A stretch of DNA of 64,000 bases from Rhodanobacteraceae bacterium ZG21-1 (GCA_021390615.1 JAJEJU010000024.1:1798001-1862000), one strand, 5' to 3'; numbered from the stretch's first letter, positions 21,125-31,127 are shown. Notes: generated by a model not told the origin, from the sequence alone. Numbers and translations: made by a program.

Positions 21125-22099
21125 TCAGTAGCGCAGCAGCGCGGAGGCCCAGGTGAAGCCGCCGCCGAAGGCTTCCAGCAGCAGGTTCTGGCCACGCTGC
21201 ACCTTGCCCGAGCGCACGGCATGGTCCAGCGCCAGCGGCACTGAACCTGACGACGTATTGGCGTGCTTGTCCACCGTCACCACCACGCGGTCCATCGACA
21301 TCTTCAGCCGCTTGGCCGTCGCTTCGATGATGCGCAGGTTGGCCTGGTGGGGAATCAGCCAGTCGATGTCGGTTTCCTGCATGCCCGCGGCCTGCAGGGT
21401 TTCGCCGACCAGCGCGTCCAGGGTCTTCACCGCCACCTTGAACACCTCGCGCCCGGCCATGCGAATGCGCACGCCGTGGTTGGGTTCGTCGCTGAAGCCC
21501 GCCGACACCCCGACCGGGTTGTACAGCAGCTCCTTGTAGCCGCCGTCGGCATGCAGGCAGGTCGTATAGATGCCCGCTTCGTCGGCAGCCTCGAGCACCA
21601 CCGCGCCGGCGCCGTCGCCGAACAGCACGCAGGTCTCGCGTTCGGTCCAGTCCACCATGCGGGTGAGCGTCTCGGCGCCGATCACCAGCACCTTCTTCGA
21701 CTGCCCGCTGCGTATGAACTTGTCGGCCACGCCCAGCGCGTAGACGAAACCCGAGCAGGCCGCATTGACGTCGAACGCGGCGCAGCCGTTGGCGCCCAGG
21801 CGATGCTGCACCAGGCAGGCGGTGGAGGGGAAAACCAGGTCCGGGGTGGTGGTGCCGAGCACGATGAGGTCGAGCTCGGAGGCCTTCACGCCCGCGGCCT
21901 CAAGCGCGCGCTGCGCAGCCAGCAAGGCCAGGTCACCGGTAGTTTCACCATCGGCGACGATGTGACGCTGCCGGATGCCCGTGCGGGTGGCGATCCATTC
22001 GTCGCTGGTGTCGACGATCTTCGCCAGGTCGGCATTGCTCACCACGCGTTCCGGCAGCGCACTGCCGGTGCCGAGGATGCGGGCATAGATTGAGGACAT
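21125..22099 (-). CDS. fabH: Beta-ketoacyl-ACP synthase III (FabH)
   Basis: Starts fatty acid synthesis by condensing acyl-CoA with malonyl-ACP. The 324-residue protein shows the Cys-His-Asn triad C115 (NAACSGF), H251 (PHQANLR) and N281 (HANTSSG). A GGAAG lies 4 bases before ATG 22099. It follows rpmF directly across a terminator; plsX, which often separates these two genes, is absent. Confidence 0.97.
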   Translation of the reverse strand: MSSIYARILGTGSALPERVVSNADLAKIVDTSDEWIATRTGIRQRHIVADGETTGDLALLAAQRALEAAGVKASELDLIVLGTTTPDLVFPSTACLVQHRLGANGCAAFDVNAACSGFVYALGVADKFIRSGQSKKVLVIGAETLTRMVDWTERETCVLFGDGAGAVVLEAADEAGIYTTCLHADGGYKELLYNPVGVSAGFSDEPNHGVRIRMAGREVFKVAVKTLDALVGETLQAAGMQETDIDWLIPHQANLRIIEATAKRLKMSMDRVVVTVDKHANTSSGSVPLALDHAVRSGKVQRGQNLLLEAFGGGFTWASALLRY

Positions 22100-22181
22100 T
22101 AGGCTTCCAAGCAGGAGTCGGCGGCGCGCACGGGCGGGGGGAACGCCTGCGGCGGGTTCTCCACGTTACGTTCGCGCGCGC

Positions 22182-22211
22182 CAAAACGCAAAACGGCGCG
22201 TTGCCGCGCCG
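22182..22211 (-). terminator. Intrinsic terminator downstream of rpmF
   Basis: On the minus strand CGGCGCG / CGCGCCG arms (22211-22194) with a four-base loop are followed by TTTTGCGTTTTGG. It follows the rpmF stop by about 25 bases and should separate the yceD-rpmF transcript from fabH. Confidence 0.75.
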
Positions 22212-22236
22212 CTTTGTCGCCTCGCTGCCGAGGAAA

Positions 22237-22431
22237 TCAATCCTCGTCGACGGCCGCCGCTGCGGTGTCGATCACCTTCTTGCCGCGGTAGTAGCCATCC
22301 TTGGTCACGTGATGGCGCAGATGCACCTCGCCGCTGGTCGGGTCGGTGGACAGCTGCACGGTGCGCAGCGCGTCGTGCGAACGGCGCATGCCGCGGGTGG
22401 AAGGGGTCTTGCGGCTCTTGGCAACGGCCAT
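22237..22431 (-). CDS. rpmF: 50S ribosomal protein L32
   Basis: Small basic protein of the large ribosomal subunit, 64 residues, beginning [22 protein letters not shown] as in other L32 proteins. It has no cysteines, so it is the zinc-free form. It follows yceD in the widely conserved yceD-rpmF pair and ends in a terminator. Confidence 0.98.
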   Translation of the reverse strand: MAVAKSRKTPSTRGMRRSHDALRTVQLSTDPTSGEVHLRHHVTKDGYYRGKKVIDTAAAAVDED

Positions 22432-22465
22432 GGCATGGTCTCCAACTGAAACGCTTGTAAGCGGG

Positions 22466-22978
22466 TTATTTCTTCAGTTCGCGCAAAACCGCGAACGGGT
22501 TGTCGGTACGCGCCCCGGAGTCGATCTCCGGCTCGGGGCTTGTCACTTCGTCAGGCACTGCACTGTCCGGGTTCACCGGCACCAGCGGCAGCGCCAACAG
22601 CAATTCGTCCTCGATCACCTCGAGCGGATTCAGCTTGCCGTCCTCGGCAACCAGCAGCGGCTCGTAACCCGGCGGCAAGGCCGCCTCCTCGTGCTCGTGG
22701 CGGATCAGCCCCAATCGGCTCTCCACCGCCACCGGCAACACGAACGGCTCCAGGCTGCGCTGACAGATCAGCGTCAGAGGGGCTTTCGCCCGCACATCGA
22801 GCCAGGCCACTCCCAGCTCGTCGCGACCGAAATCCAGCTCGTACACCGCCGTACCTTCCGGAGCCGCCAGCATCTCGCACAGGCGAGGCATGACGTCGAT
22901 GGACAGGGTTCCCTGGAACGAACGGCGCGACGTAACCATGCGCCAAGCGTCCACAGACGTTGGCAGTGTCACGGACAT
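22466..22978 (-). CDS. yceD: YceD/DUF177 family protein
   Basis: A 170-residue member of the YceD (DUF177) family, which in E. coli and plants is linked to 23S rRNA accumulation. The N-terminus aligns with E. coli YceD and the protein ends with the typical [11 protein letters not shown]. The middle [10 protein letters not shown] keeps one of the usual cysteines (CxxC is incomplete). The start at 22978 lies only a few bases downstream of the predicted transcription start, and there is no Shine-Dalgarno sequence. Confidence 0.93.
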   Translation of the reverse strand: MSVTLPTSVDAWRMVTSRRSFQGTLSIDVMPRLCEMLAAPEGTAVYELDFGRDELGVAWLDVRAKAPLTLICQRSLEPFVLPVAVESRLGLIRHEHEEAALPPGYEPLLVAEDGKLNPLEVIEDELLLALPLVPVNPDSAVPDEVTSPEPEIDSGARTDNPFAVLRELKK

Positions 22979-22987
22979 AATCGCGGA

Positions 22988-23016
22988 ATTCTAGGTTCGC
23001 CTGCCCCTCAAGTCAA
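22988..23016 (-). promoter_or_regulatory. Strong promoter of yceD-rpmF
   Basis: On the minus strand TTGACT (23016-23011), a 17-base spacer and TAGAAT (22993-22988) form a near-consensus sigma70 promoter. The expected start point, about 7 bases past the -10, is near 22981. The ATG begins at 22978, so the mRNA would have a leader of about three bases. Confidence 0.75.
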
Positions 23017-23080
23017 CTGCGACGGGCCTCGGCGCGACTTTGCCAGGCTGTGCCGATTGCGCCAGACTGCCGCTTTTCCC

Positions 23081-23545
23081 ATGCTTGCCGGCATGCCCAT
23101 GAATGTCTACCTGGTTTCCGGCCTGGCCGGGCTGGCGCTGCTGCTGGTCGTCGGCGTGCTGCTGCCCCTGTTCTCGCGCCGCCTGACCAAGCGCAACGAC
23201 AGCCTGCGCGCCCTGCTCGAGCAAGCCGATCGCCTGGAGGATGATATCCGCAGTTGCCGCCGCCAGCTGCAGCAGGCCCATGCGGTGATGTCGCTGAATC
23301 CCGATCAGCCAGCCGCCGGCGAGCAGGAGGCCCGCCAGGCCATCGACAGCGGCCTGCGCGCCTTGCTGCAGCAGCGCCTGTGGATCCGCGACCGCTCGGC
23401 CCATGCGAGCCGCCGGGAACTGGATGACGCCGCTCGCGCCATGAGCCGCAGCCGCGAACGCATCCAGCCGCTGCTGGTCGCGCTCGACCGCGCTCAGCTG
23501 GAGTTGGACGCAGCCATGCGCGAACACATTACCCGGAGCCCTTGA
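23081..23545 (+). CDS. Membrane-anchored coiled-coil protein, unknown
   Basis: A small protein of about 150 residues with one N-terminal transmembrane helix (NVYLVSGLAGLALLLVVGVLLPL) followed by a long charged region rich in Leu, Arg, Glu and Gln that looks like a coiled coil. I do not recognise a family. In-frame ATGs lie at 23081, 23093 and 23099, none with a good ribosome site, so the exact start is uncertain. Its stop is 2 bases before the maf start, so the two are probably cotranslated. It is divergent from yceD. Confidence 0.65.
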   Translation: MLAGMPMNVYLVSGLAGLALLLVVGVLLPLFSRRLTKRNDSLRALLEQADRLEDDIRSCRRQLQQAHAVMSLNPDQPAAGEQEARQAIDSGLRALLQQRLWIRDRSAHASRRELDDAARAMSRSRERIQPLLVALDRAQLELDAAMREHITRSP

Positions 23546-23547
23546 AT

Positions 23548-24138
23548 ATGCCGACGCAGGCGCCGCCTTGCATCCTGGGCTCCACCTCGCGCTATCGCGC
23601 GGAACTGCTGCGCCGGCTGCTCAGCGACTTCGAGCAGCGCGCGCCAGGCACCGACGAGAGCCCGCATGCCGGCGAGGCGCCAGCGGAACGCGCCCTGCGC
23701 CTGGCCATCGCCAAGGCGGACGCCGCCGCGAGCGGCATCACCGGCGCGCTGGTGATCGGTTCGGACCAGGTCGCCGAACTCGACGGCCTGGTGCTGGACA
23801 AGCCCGGCGACGCCGCGCGGGCCCGCCAGCAGCTGGCGTCCTGCGCCGGGCGCAGCGTGCAGTTCCACACCGCGTTGTGCGTGCTGGACACCCGCGACGG
23901 GCGTCGGCATACCCATGTCGACCTGACCCGCGTGCATTTCCGCGCCCTGGACAGCCACGAGATCGACCGCTACATCGCGCGGGAACAGCCCTTCGACTGC
24001 GCCGGCAGCTTCAAATGCGAAGGTCTTGGCATCAGCCTGTTCGAGCGCATCGAGAACGAGGACCCAACCGCCCTGATCGGGCTACCGCTGATCGCCCTGG
24101 CGCGCATCCTGCGCGACGCCGGGCTACCCCTGCCCTGA
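23548..24138 (+). CDS. Maf-like nucleotide pyrophosphatase (YceF type)
   Basis: Nucleoside triphosphate pyrophosphatase, 196 residues. The YceF subgroup hydrolyses 7-methyl-GTP (family knowledge), and its gene commonly sits beside yceD-rpmF as here. Motifs: GSTSRYR (11-17), the catalytic aspartate in VIGSDQVAELDG (D73), and FKCEGLGISLFE in the C-terminal part. I choose ATG 23548 (GGAG nine bases upstream) over an in-frame TTG at 23542. Confidence 0.92.
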   Translation: MPTQAPPCILGSTSRYRAELLRRLLSDFEQRAPGTDESPHAGEAPAERALRLAIAKADAAASGITGALVIGSDQVAELDGLVLDKPGDAARARQQLASCAGRSVQFHTALCVLDTRDGRRHTHVDLTRVHFRALDSHEIDRYIAREQPFDCAGSFKCEGLGISLFERIENEDPTALIGLPLIALARILRDAGLPLP

Positions 24139-24151
24139 GCTGCCGCCGCGC

Positions 24152-25741
24152 TCAGTGCGGCGGCCAGATCGCGCAGGCCGGCACCGGTGCAGTCGAGCCA
24201 GGCATGGCCGGCGCAGGCACCCGACCCAGATAGAAGTCGAAGCGTTTACGCCCCTGGTAGAGCTCCAGGCGCTGCAGCAGCTGCGGGTCCTGCACGCGCG
24301 AGCACAGCGAGGCCAGCCAGGCGGGGCGCTCGCGTTCGCGCAGAGCGGTTTCCTCCACCACCAGCAGCATCGGCTGGCCCGCGTGTCCGGCACGCAAGGC
24401 CGCCTCGTCGAGCCGCCACTGGGCCAGCTGCGGTGCGCGGCCGTGCTTGTCGTTGAGCGGGCTGTCCAGCGCGAACGCGGCCTGTGCGTCATTCAAATAG
24501 AAGTCCAGTTCGGCCGCCAGCATGAAGTTGTCGGCCACCAGCACGCTCGGGTGTGAGCGGTGCAGCGTGGCGGCCAATTCCCCGCTCTCTCGCCAGCCCA
24601 CGAAGTTGGCCGGGAAGGCCTTCACCCCGCTCAGCGCCGTGGCCCCGCCCGGCCATGCCGCCAGGCCGAGATAAGCCATGCCGGCGAGCTGCCCCGCGGC
24701 AGCCAGCCCTGCGCCGATCCGCAGCAGCCAGCGCCGCGCCGGCCGATCCGGCAGGCGCGGCCACAGCGCCGGCAGCGCCGCCAGCAACGGCAGGTAGCCC
24801 GGCAAGGGCCAATGCGCACGGAAGCGCAGGTCGTCGGCAAACAAGCCGAGCACGAAATAGCCGAGCAGGAACGGCCAGGCCGTCATCGCGATCACGTCCC
24901 ACGGCGGCTCGTTTCGCTGCCGCCAGCTGCGCCACGCCGCCCACAGCAGGCCGCCGTAGAGCAGCGGCGTGCAGGCCAGCGCCTGTTCCAGCGGCTGCAC
25001 CAGCGCATCGGCATGGAAGCTCCAGGGATTGCGCTCGACCAGTTGGAAGGCCAGGCCGGCGCCGCGCTGCTGCCAGTTGGAAATCAACAACGGCAGCAAG
25101 CCCGCCGCGGCCAGCAGCAACGCCAGCCAGAACCCGGAGCGACGCCACAGCGCGCGACCGCGTGCCGTCGCCAGACAGAACAGCAGGCCGGCCAGCATCG
25201 GCATCGCCGCGCGGTAATGGGTCAGCCAGCAGACGGCCAGGGATGCGCCCAGCAGCAGCCAATCGCGCAGCCGGCCATGCTCCGCGGCGCGCGACAGGGC
25301 CAGCAGCGCCAGCATGCAGGCCACGGTCAGCGGCACGTCGGGCAGCGCCAGCACGCCCAGGCTGCCGGCCAGCGGCATGAGCAGGCAGAGCAGACCTGCC
25401 TGCCAGCCCGCGCGGCTACCGAACAGCCTCCGCGCGAAGACCACCAGCAGCCAGGGCAGTGCGCTGCCGATCAACAGGAACGGCCAGCGCATGCCGAACA
25501 CGCCATGCCCGGCCACGCCCTCGCCCAAGCGGATCAGCCAGGCGGTGAGCGGCGGCAAGTCGCTGTAACCCCAGGCCGGATGGCGGCTTTCCTGCCAGTA
25601 GAACGCCTCGTCGCCGAACGGCGCCAGGGTCGCCGCGACCACCAGCTTGAGCAGCAGCAGCACGGCGAAGGCGACGAAAAACGCACGTCGCCAACGCCGC
25701 TCGCCGGCTACACTGGAGAGGTCATGCTGGCGGTCAGGCAT
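24152..25741 (-). CDS. GT39-type membrane glycosyltransferase (second copy)
   Basis: A 529-residue ArnT-like integral membrane protein. After the first transmembrane helix it has the GT39 signature GDEAFYW (D44/E45), and about 11 hydrophobic segments are followed by a C-terminal soluble domain from about residue 370. It converges with maf (13-base gap) and is divergent from moxR. It is not closely similar to the other GT39 gene at 10123-11802, and no partner gene indicates a substrate. ATG 25741 is preferred to one ten codons upstream. Confidence 0.8.
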   Translation of the reverse strand: MPDRQHDLSSVAGERRWRRAFFVAFAVLLLLKLVVAATLAPFGDEAFYWQESRHPAWGYSDLPPLTAWLIRLGEGVAGHGVFGMRWPFLLIGSALPWLLVVFARRLFGSRAGWQAGLLCLLMPLAGSLGVLALPDVPLTVACMLALLALSRAAEHGRLRDWLLLGASLAVCWLTHYRAAMPMLAGLLFCLATARGRALWRRSGFWLALLLAAAGLLPLLISNWQQRGAGLAFQLVERNPWSFHADALVQPLEQALACTPLLYGGLLWAAWRSWRQRNEPPWDVIAMTAWPFLLGYFVLGLFADDLRFRAHWPLPGYLPLLAALPALWPRLPDRPARRWLLRIGAGLAAAGQLAGMAYLGLAAWPGGATALSGVKAFPANFVGWRESGELAATLHRSHPSVLVADNFMLAAELDFYLNDAQAAFALDSPLNDKHGRAPQLAQWRLDEAALRAGHAGQPMLLVVEETALRERERPAWLASLCSRVQDPQLLQRLELYQGRKRFDFYLGRVPAPAMPGSTAPVPACAIWPPH

Positions 25742-25782
25742 GCGCGTCGTATAACGCCATCGATATCCCACGCGAAGAGTCC

Positions 25783-26735
<953 letters not shown>

Positions 26736-26739
<4 letters not shown>

Positions 26740-27677
26740 ATCCGCGCCTGCAACGCTGGGCGGAGCGTCGGCTGCCTGCGCTGACTCGCTACCGACGGCC
26801 GGAAGGATTGCCGCTGGAGCTGCACCGGCGTCGCATCTATATCGTGCCCACCGGTTTCGGCGCGGCCTTCGCCGTGCTGCTCACGGTCATGCTGGTCGGC
26901 GCGCTGAACTACGCGAACAACGCGGCGCTGCTGCTCACCTGCCTGCTCGGCGCCACCAGCGCGGCCAGCATGCTGGTGGCTTTCCGCACGCTGGACGGCC
27001 TGCGCCTGGCGAGCGTGCGCGCAGACCACGTGGTCGCCGGCGAAGCCGTGCAGGTGCAATTCGAGTTCGAGACCACGCGCCTGCGTCAGGCCCTGCGGCT
27101 CGATCTCGGCCCGGCCAGCACGGCATTCGCCATCGCGGCCGGCCGCACCTCGGTCGGCCTGCCGCTGCAGACCGCGAAACGCGGCTGGATGCCGCTGCCG
27201 CGCGTGCGAGTCTGGAGCAGTTGGCCCCTGGGCATGTTCCGTGCCTGGAGCTGGCTGCATCCGCAGCAGGCCGTGCTGGTCTGGCCGCGCGCCGAGGCGA
27301 CTGGACCGACGCCGCCGCACCACGACGCTGACCAGCAGCGGCATCGCCTGCACCAGGGCGACGATCTGGCGGCGCTGCGCGACTACCGGCTCGGCGATCC
27401 GCCGCGGCATATCGCCTGGCGCGCCAGCGCGCGTCACGAGCATTTGCTGGTCAAGGATTTCGAACAGCCCGAGGCGCAACACGAATGGCGGCTGGACTGG
27501 TATCAGCTGGCCGGCCTCGACGACGAGGCGCGCATCGCGCGGCTGGCTCGCTGGCTGGACGAGGCGGACCGGCGCGGCGAGGCCTATAGTCTGCGGCTGC
27601 CGCAGCAGCAGGTGCCGATGGGCAGCGGCGCGCAGCAATACGCGCAATGCATGAGCCTGCTGGCGACGCTGCCGTGA
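26736..27677 (+). CDS. DUF58 domain protein
   Basis: A 313-residue partner of MoxR ATPases. Two transmembrane helices lie near residues 40-80, and the DUF58 core motif GDDLAALRDYRLGDPPRHIAWRAS lies near 208-231. The start is TTG at 26736, overlapping the moxR stop (TTGA), so it is translationally coupled. The family is often linked to assembly of von Willebrand-type proteins or cell-envelope stress, but no such protein is encoded nearby. Confidence 0.9.
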
Positions 27678-29653
27678 ACCTGCTCGCGCGTTCCGCCAGG
27701 GCGAGAGCCGCCAGCCCTGCGCTGACGCGGGACGCCTTCGACCTGATGTGCCTGAGCGCAGCCATCGTGCTGGTCGCGCACGTGCCGCATCTGTCGCCCT
27801 GGCTCAGCGGCGGGCTCGCCCTGATGCTCGCCTGGCGCTGGTGGCAGCGACGGCAGCGCAGCGGCGGCGCGCCGGCCTGGCTCAAGCTGCCGATCCTGGC
27901 CCTGCTGGTGCTCGCAGTGACCGCCAGCAACGCCAATCCGCTGGGACAGCAGGCCGGCGCCTCCTTCGCCATCGGCCTGCTGGTGATGAAGCTGCTGGAG
28001 AGCGAAACCACGCGGGACGCGCGGGTCGCCATGGGCTTCGCCTGCTTCACCTTGATGACCGCCTTGCTGTTCGACCAGGGCCTGCTTGCCACCGTGTTCA
28101 TCGCGCTGGGCCTGCTGCCGACCCTGGCGACGCTGCGCGCGCTGGAGCCCGCCCAGCTGCGCACCAGCCTGCCCCGCACCTTGCTGCCCGCACTGAGCCT
28201 GCTCGCTGCCGCCTTGCCGCTGGCCTTGTTCGCCTTCGTGCTGGTGCCGCGCCTCAACGGCCCGCTATGGGGCACGCCGTCGTCGCACGCCTCGGTCACC
28301 GGACTCAGCGACAGCATGTCGCCCAGCGAGTTCGGCGAATTGCTGCTGGACGACAGCCCGGCGCTGCGGGTGGCTTTCGACGATGCGCCGCCGCCGAACA
28401 ACCAGCGCTACTTCCGTGCCTATGTGCTGTGGGACTACGACGGCCGCCGCTGGTCGTCGCCCGACCCTGGCGACGAAGCGGCCGCCCCGGTCGAGGTAGC
28501 CGCGACGACGAGTTACCGGGTCAGCCTGGAGCCCTCGCGGCAGCGCGCGCTGCCGGCGCTCGATCTGCCGATCGAGGCGCCGGCGCATGCGCAACTGCTG
28601 GCGGACCATCAGTTGCTCGCCGACCGCCCGGTCAACGATCCGCTCGAGTATCGCGTGCGTTCGGCCCTGCGCTATCACCTGCAGCCGTCGCTGAGCGCGG
28701 ACGCCCGCCAGCGCGCGCTGCGCCTGCCCGGCGGCTTCAACCCGCGTACCCAGGCCCTGGCGACGCAGTGGCGGCAGCGCTACGGCAGCGACGATGGGGC
28801 GATCGCCCAGGCCGCGCTGTCGCTGTTCCACGACGGCGGCTTCCGCTACACGCTCGCGCCGGCCGAGCTGGGGCGCGAGGCGATGGACGATTTCCTGTTC
28901 ACCACCCACGAGGGCTTCTGCGAGCAGTACGCCTCGGCCTTCACCGTGCTGATGCGCGCGGCCGGCATTCCCTCGCGCGTGGTCACCGGCTACCAGGGCG
29001 GCTACTGGAACACGCTGGGCAACTACCTGCTGGTGCGCCAGTCCGATGCCCATGCGTGGAGCGAGATCTGGCTGGCGGGGCGCGGCTGGGTGCGCATCGA
29101 CCCCACCGCGGCCGTGCGACCCGAGCGCATTTCACTGGGCGCCTATGCGGCGGCCGAGGACCAGCAGACCTGGTATCGCAGCGACTGGCTGGAGTCGATG
29201 CGCAATCACTGGGACATCGTCAACCGATGGTGGAACGAAGGCGTTATCGGCTTCGACACGATGAGCCAGCGCGGACTGCTGACGCCATTCGGCATCCACG
29301 ACCTCGACGGCACGGCGCTGGGCGCCTTGCTGGTCGTCGGCAGTGCGCTGTTCGCAGCGCTCGGCCTGGCCTGGGCCATGGCTCGTCGCGACAAGATCGA
29401 CCCGGCGCTCGCCTGGATGCGCGTGCTGGAACACAAGCTGGACCGCCACGGCGTGACGCGCCGGCCAGGAGAAGGACCGCAGCACTACCTGAGCCGGGCA
29501 GCACGGGCCTTGCCCGCGCGACGCGACGCCCTGAAGGCCCTGTCGGAGAGCTATCTGGAATGCCGCTACGCCCATGCCGAACCGTCGCCTGAATCGGTAC
29601 GCGCCTTCAGGCGCCTGGTGAGGGATTTCAAAGTGCGCGGCGTGGTCAAATAA
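27674..29653 (+). CDS. TgpA-like transglutaminase membrane protein
   Basis: A 659-residue inner-membrane protein of the TgpA type, named from Pseudomonas aeruginosa. Five to six N-terminal helices lead to a periplasmic transglutaminase core with the Cys-His-Asp set C416 (EGFCEQYAS), H460 (SDAHAW) and D476 (RIDPTA). One helix near 555-580 precedes a C-terminal cytoplasmic DUF4129-like tail. The start is GTG 27674, overlapping the DUF58 stop (GTGA); the ten extra upstream codons of the open frame are not used. Confidence 0.92.
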   Translation: MNLLARSARARAASPALTRDAFDLMCLSAAIVLVAHVPHLSPWLSGGLALMLAWRWWQRRQRSGGAPAWLKLPILALLVLAVTASNANPLGQQAGASFAIGLLVMKLLESETTRDARVAMGFACFTLMTALLFDQGLLATVFIALGLLPTLATLRALEPAQLRTSLPRTLLPALSLLAAALPLALFAFVLVPRLNGPLWGTPSSHASVTGLSDSMSPSEFGELLLDDSPALRVAFDDAPPPNNQRYFRAYVLWDYDGRRWSSPDPGDEAAAPVEVAATTSYRVSLEPSRQRALPALDLPIEAPAHAQLLADHQLLADRPVNDPLEYRVRSALRYHLQPSLSADARQRALRLPGGFNPRTQALATQWRQRYGSDDGAIAQAALSLFHDGGFRYTLAPAELGREAMDDFLFTTHEGFCEQYASAFTVLMRAAGIPSRVVTGYQGGYWNTLGNYLLVRQSDAHAWSEIWLAGRGWVRIDPTAAVRPERISLGAYAAAEDQQTWYRSDWLESMRNHWDIVNRWWNEGVIGFDTMSQRGLLTPFGIHDLDGTALGALLVVGSALFAALGLAWAMARRDKIDPALAWMRVLEHKLDRHGVTRRPGEGPQHYLSRAARALPARRDALKALSESYLECRYAHAEPSPESVRAFRRLVRDFKVRGVVK

Positions 29654-29697
29654 TGTACACGCGGATGCCGATGCATCCGCCCCGATGGAGAACCGCG

Positions 29698-30291
29698 ATG
29701 TCCCCGCTCAACCGCATCCTCATTCTCGCGACAGGCAGCCTTGCGCTGGCTGCCTGCGCCACGGTGCCGCAGCCGCTTACCGGTACGTTTTCCAATGTCA
29801 CCAGCCTGAACGCCCAGCAGGGCGGCGCCGGCGGCGCGCACGTGCGCTGGGGTGGCGAGATCATCAAGACCGAGCCGGGCCAGCAGGAGACCTGCTTCTA
29901 CCTGCTGGCGCGCCCGCTGGACGAGCAGGCGCGACCGACCGGCGGCAGCAATGCCGGCGAAACCCAGGGCCGCTTCGTGGCCTGCCGCGCCGGCTTCTAT
30001 GATCCCGAGGTGTTCAGCCGCGGCCGTGAAGTGACCGTCGCCGGCACCGTGCACGGCACCGTCACGCAGAAAGTGGGCGACTACGACTACGCCTACCCGC
30101 GGGTGGAGGCGGATGTGGTCTACCTGTGGCCGCGTCGCCAGTATGTGAACTCCTATCCGGCCTACGGCTACGGCCCGTACTGGGGCCCGGGCCCGTGGGG
30201 CTGGGGCGACCCGTTCTGGGGCGGCTGGGGTGGCTACTACGGCGGTCCGCGCGTGATCGTGGTGCGCCCGCCGCCGCCGGTGCACAGGTAA
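29698..30291 (+). CDS. Slp family outer-membrane lipoprotein
   Basis: A 197-residue lipoprotein with a signal peptide ending in a lipobox (LALAAC). The body resembles E. coli Slp, a starvation-inducible outer-membrane lipoprotein (NVTSLNAQQ, VRWGGEI, VTVAGTVHGTV). The C-terminal 45 residues are a Tyr/Trp/Gly/Pro-rich tail (about 155-197) that is not typical of Slp. ATG 29698 has GGAG seven bases upstream; the open frame before it is not needed. It is followed directly by a strong terminator. Confidence 0.88.
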   Translation: MSPLNRILILATGSLALAACATVPQPLTGTFSNVTSLNAQQGGAGGAHVRWGGEIIKTEPGQQETCFYLLARPLDEQARPTGGSNAGETQGRFVACRAGFYDPEVFSRGREVTVAGTVHGTVTQKVGDYDYAYPRVEADVVYLWPRRQYVNSYPAYGYGPYWGPGPWGWGDPFWGGWGGYYGGPRVIVVRPPPPVHR

Positions 30292-30302
30292 GCCCCGCTC
30301 GC

Positions 30303-30331
30303 AAAAACGCCGGCTTCACGCCGGCGTTTTT
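30303..30331. terminator. Bidirectional intrinsic terminator
   Basis: AAAAACGCCGGC, a five-base loop, and GCCGGCGTTTTT form a near-perfect 13-base stem with A and T runs on both sides. It separates the convergent slp-like gene and HIT gene and can end transcripts from either side. Confidence 0.92.
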
Positions 30332-30355
30332 GCATCTACGCGGACAGTGCCGGCA

Positions 30356-30700
30356 TCAGCCCGGCGGCCATTGCATATGCCGCCCGGCCAACAGGTGCAC
30401 ATGCAGGTGGAACACGGTCTGTCCGCCGTCCTCGTTGCAGTTGATCACGGTGCGGTAGCCACGTTCGGCGAACCCTTCGCGCTTGGCGTAGTCGGCCGCC
30501 GCCAGCAGCAGCTTGCCCAGCAAGGCGGCCTGGCTTTCCTGGGCATCGTTGAGTGTCGCCAGCGCCAGCTTGGGAATGAACAGCACGTGCACCGGCGCCT
30601 GCGGATTGAGGTCGCGGAAGGCCAGCACCTCGTCGTTCTCGTAGACGATGTCGGCCGGGATTTCGCGGCGGATGATCTTGCCGAAAATGGTGTCGCCCAT
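30356..30700 (-). CDS. HIT family nucleotide-binding hydrolase
   Basis: A 114-residue histidine-triad protein of the HinT type, which hydrolyses aminoacyl- or lysyl-AMP-like phosphoramidates. The active-site triad HLHVHLL is at about 97-103 and the N-terminus MGDTIFGKIIRREIPA is typical. A strong AAGGAG lies 7 bases before the ATG. It is the last gene of the dnaX-recR direction and ends at the bidirectional terminator. Confidence 0.96.
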   Translation of the reverse strand: MGDTIFGKIIRREIPADIVYENDEVLAFRDLNPQAPVHVLFIPKLALATLNDAQESQAALLGKLLLAAADYAKREGFAERGYRTVINCNEDGGQTVFHLHVHLLAGRHMQWPPG

Positions 30701-30718
30701 GCATCAACTCCTTATCGA

Positions 30719-31120
30719 TCAGAGACGCAGCAGCATACCTTGCGCCGCCGGCGCCACCAGCCTGAAACCGAACTGCTCGTAGAGCCGATGAGCGCTGCCG
30801 TCGGCGATCAGGCCCACCATCGTGCGAGCCGACGCGCGTGCATGCACCTCGTCCATCAGCGCGCGCATGATGCGCCGTCCCAGCCCCTGCCCCTGCCAGG
30901 CCGGCGCCACGGCAATATCCACCACCCACAGGAACAGGCCGCCGTCGCCCACCACGCGGCCCATGCCGATCAGCTCGCCGTCTTCGCGCACGCACACCGA
31001 GCACCAGCTGGCCGGCAAGCCGATCGCCGCCCCTTCGGCGCTCATCGCGCTCAGGCCCGCGGCCACGCGCAGCGCCAGATATTCCTCGGCGGCGGGAGTC
31101 GCCAGGCTCAGTGCCGGCAC
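30719..31120 (-). CDS. GNAT family N-acetyltransferase
   Basis: Cytoplasmic acetyl-CoA-dependent acyltransferase, 133 residues. The acetyl-CoA motif is VAPAWQGQGLGRRIM, and the C-terminal YEQFGFRLV is the usual last part of the fold. I place the start at GTG 31120, with GAGG five bases upstream and 7 bases after the recR stop; an ATG at 31159 would overlap recR by 32 bases. The substrate is unknown. Confidence 0.85.
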   Translation of the reverse strand: MPALSLATPAAEEYLALRVAAGLSAMSAEGAAIGLPASWCSVCVREDGELIGMGRVVGDGGLFLWVVDIAVAPAWQGQGLGRRIMRALMDEVHARASARTMVGLIADGSAHRLYEQFGFRLVAPAAQGMLLRL

Positions 31121-31127
31121 GGCGACC

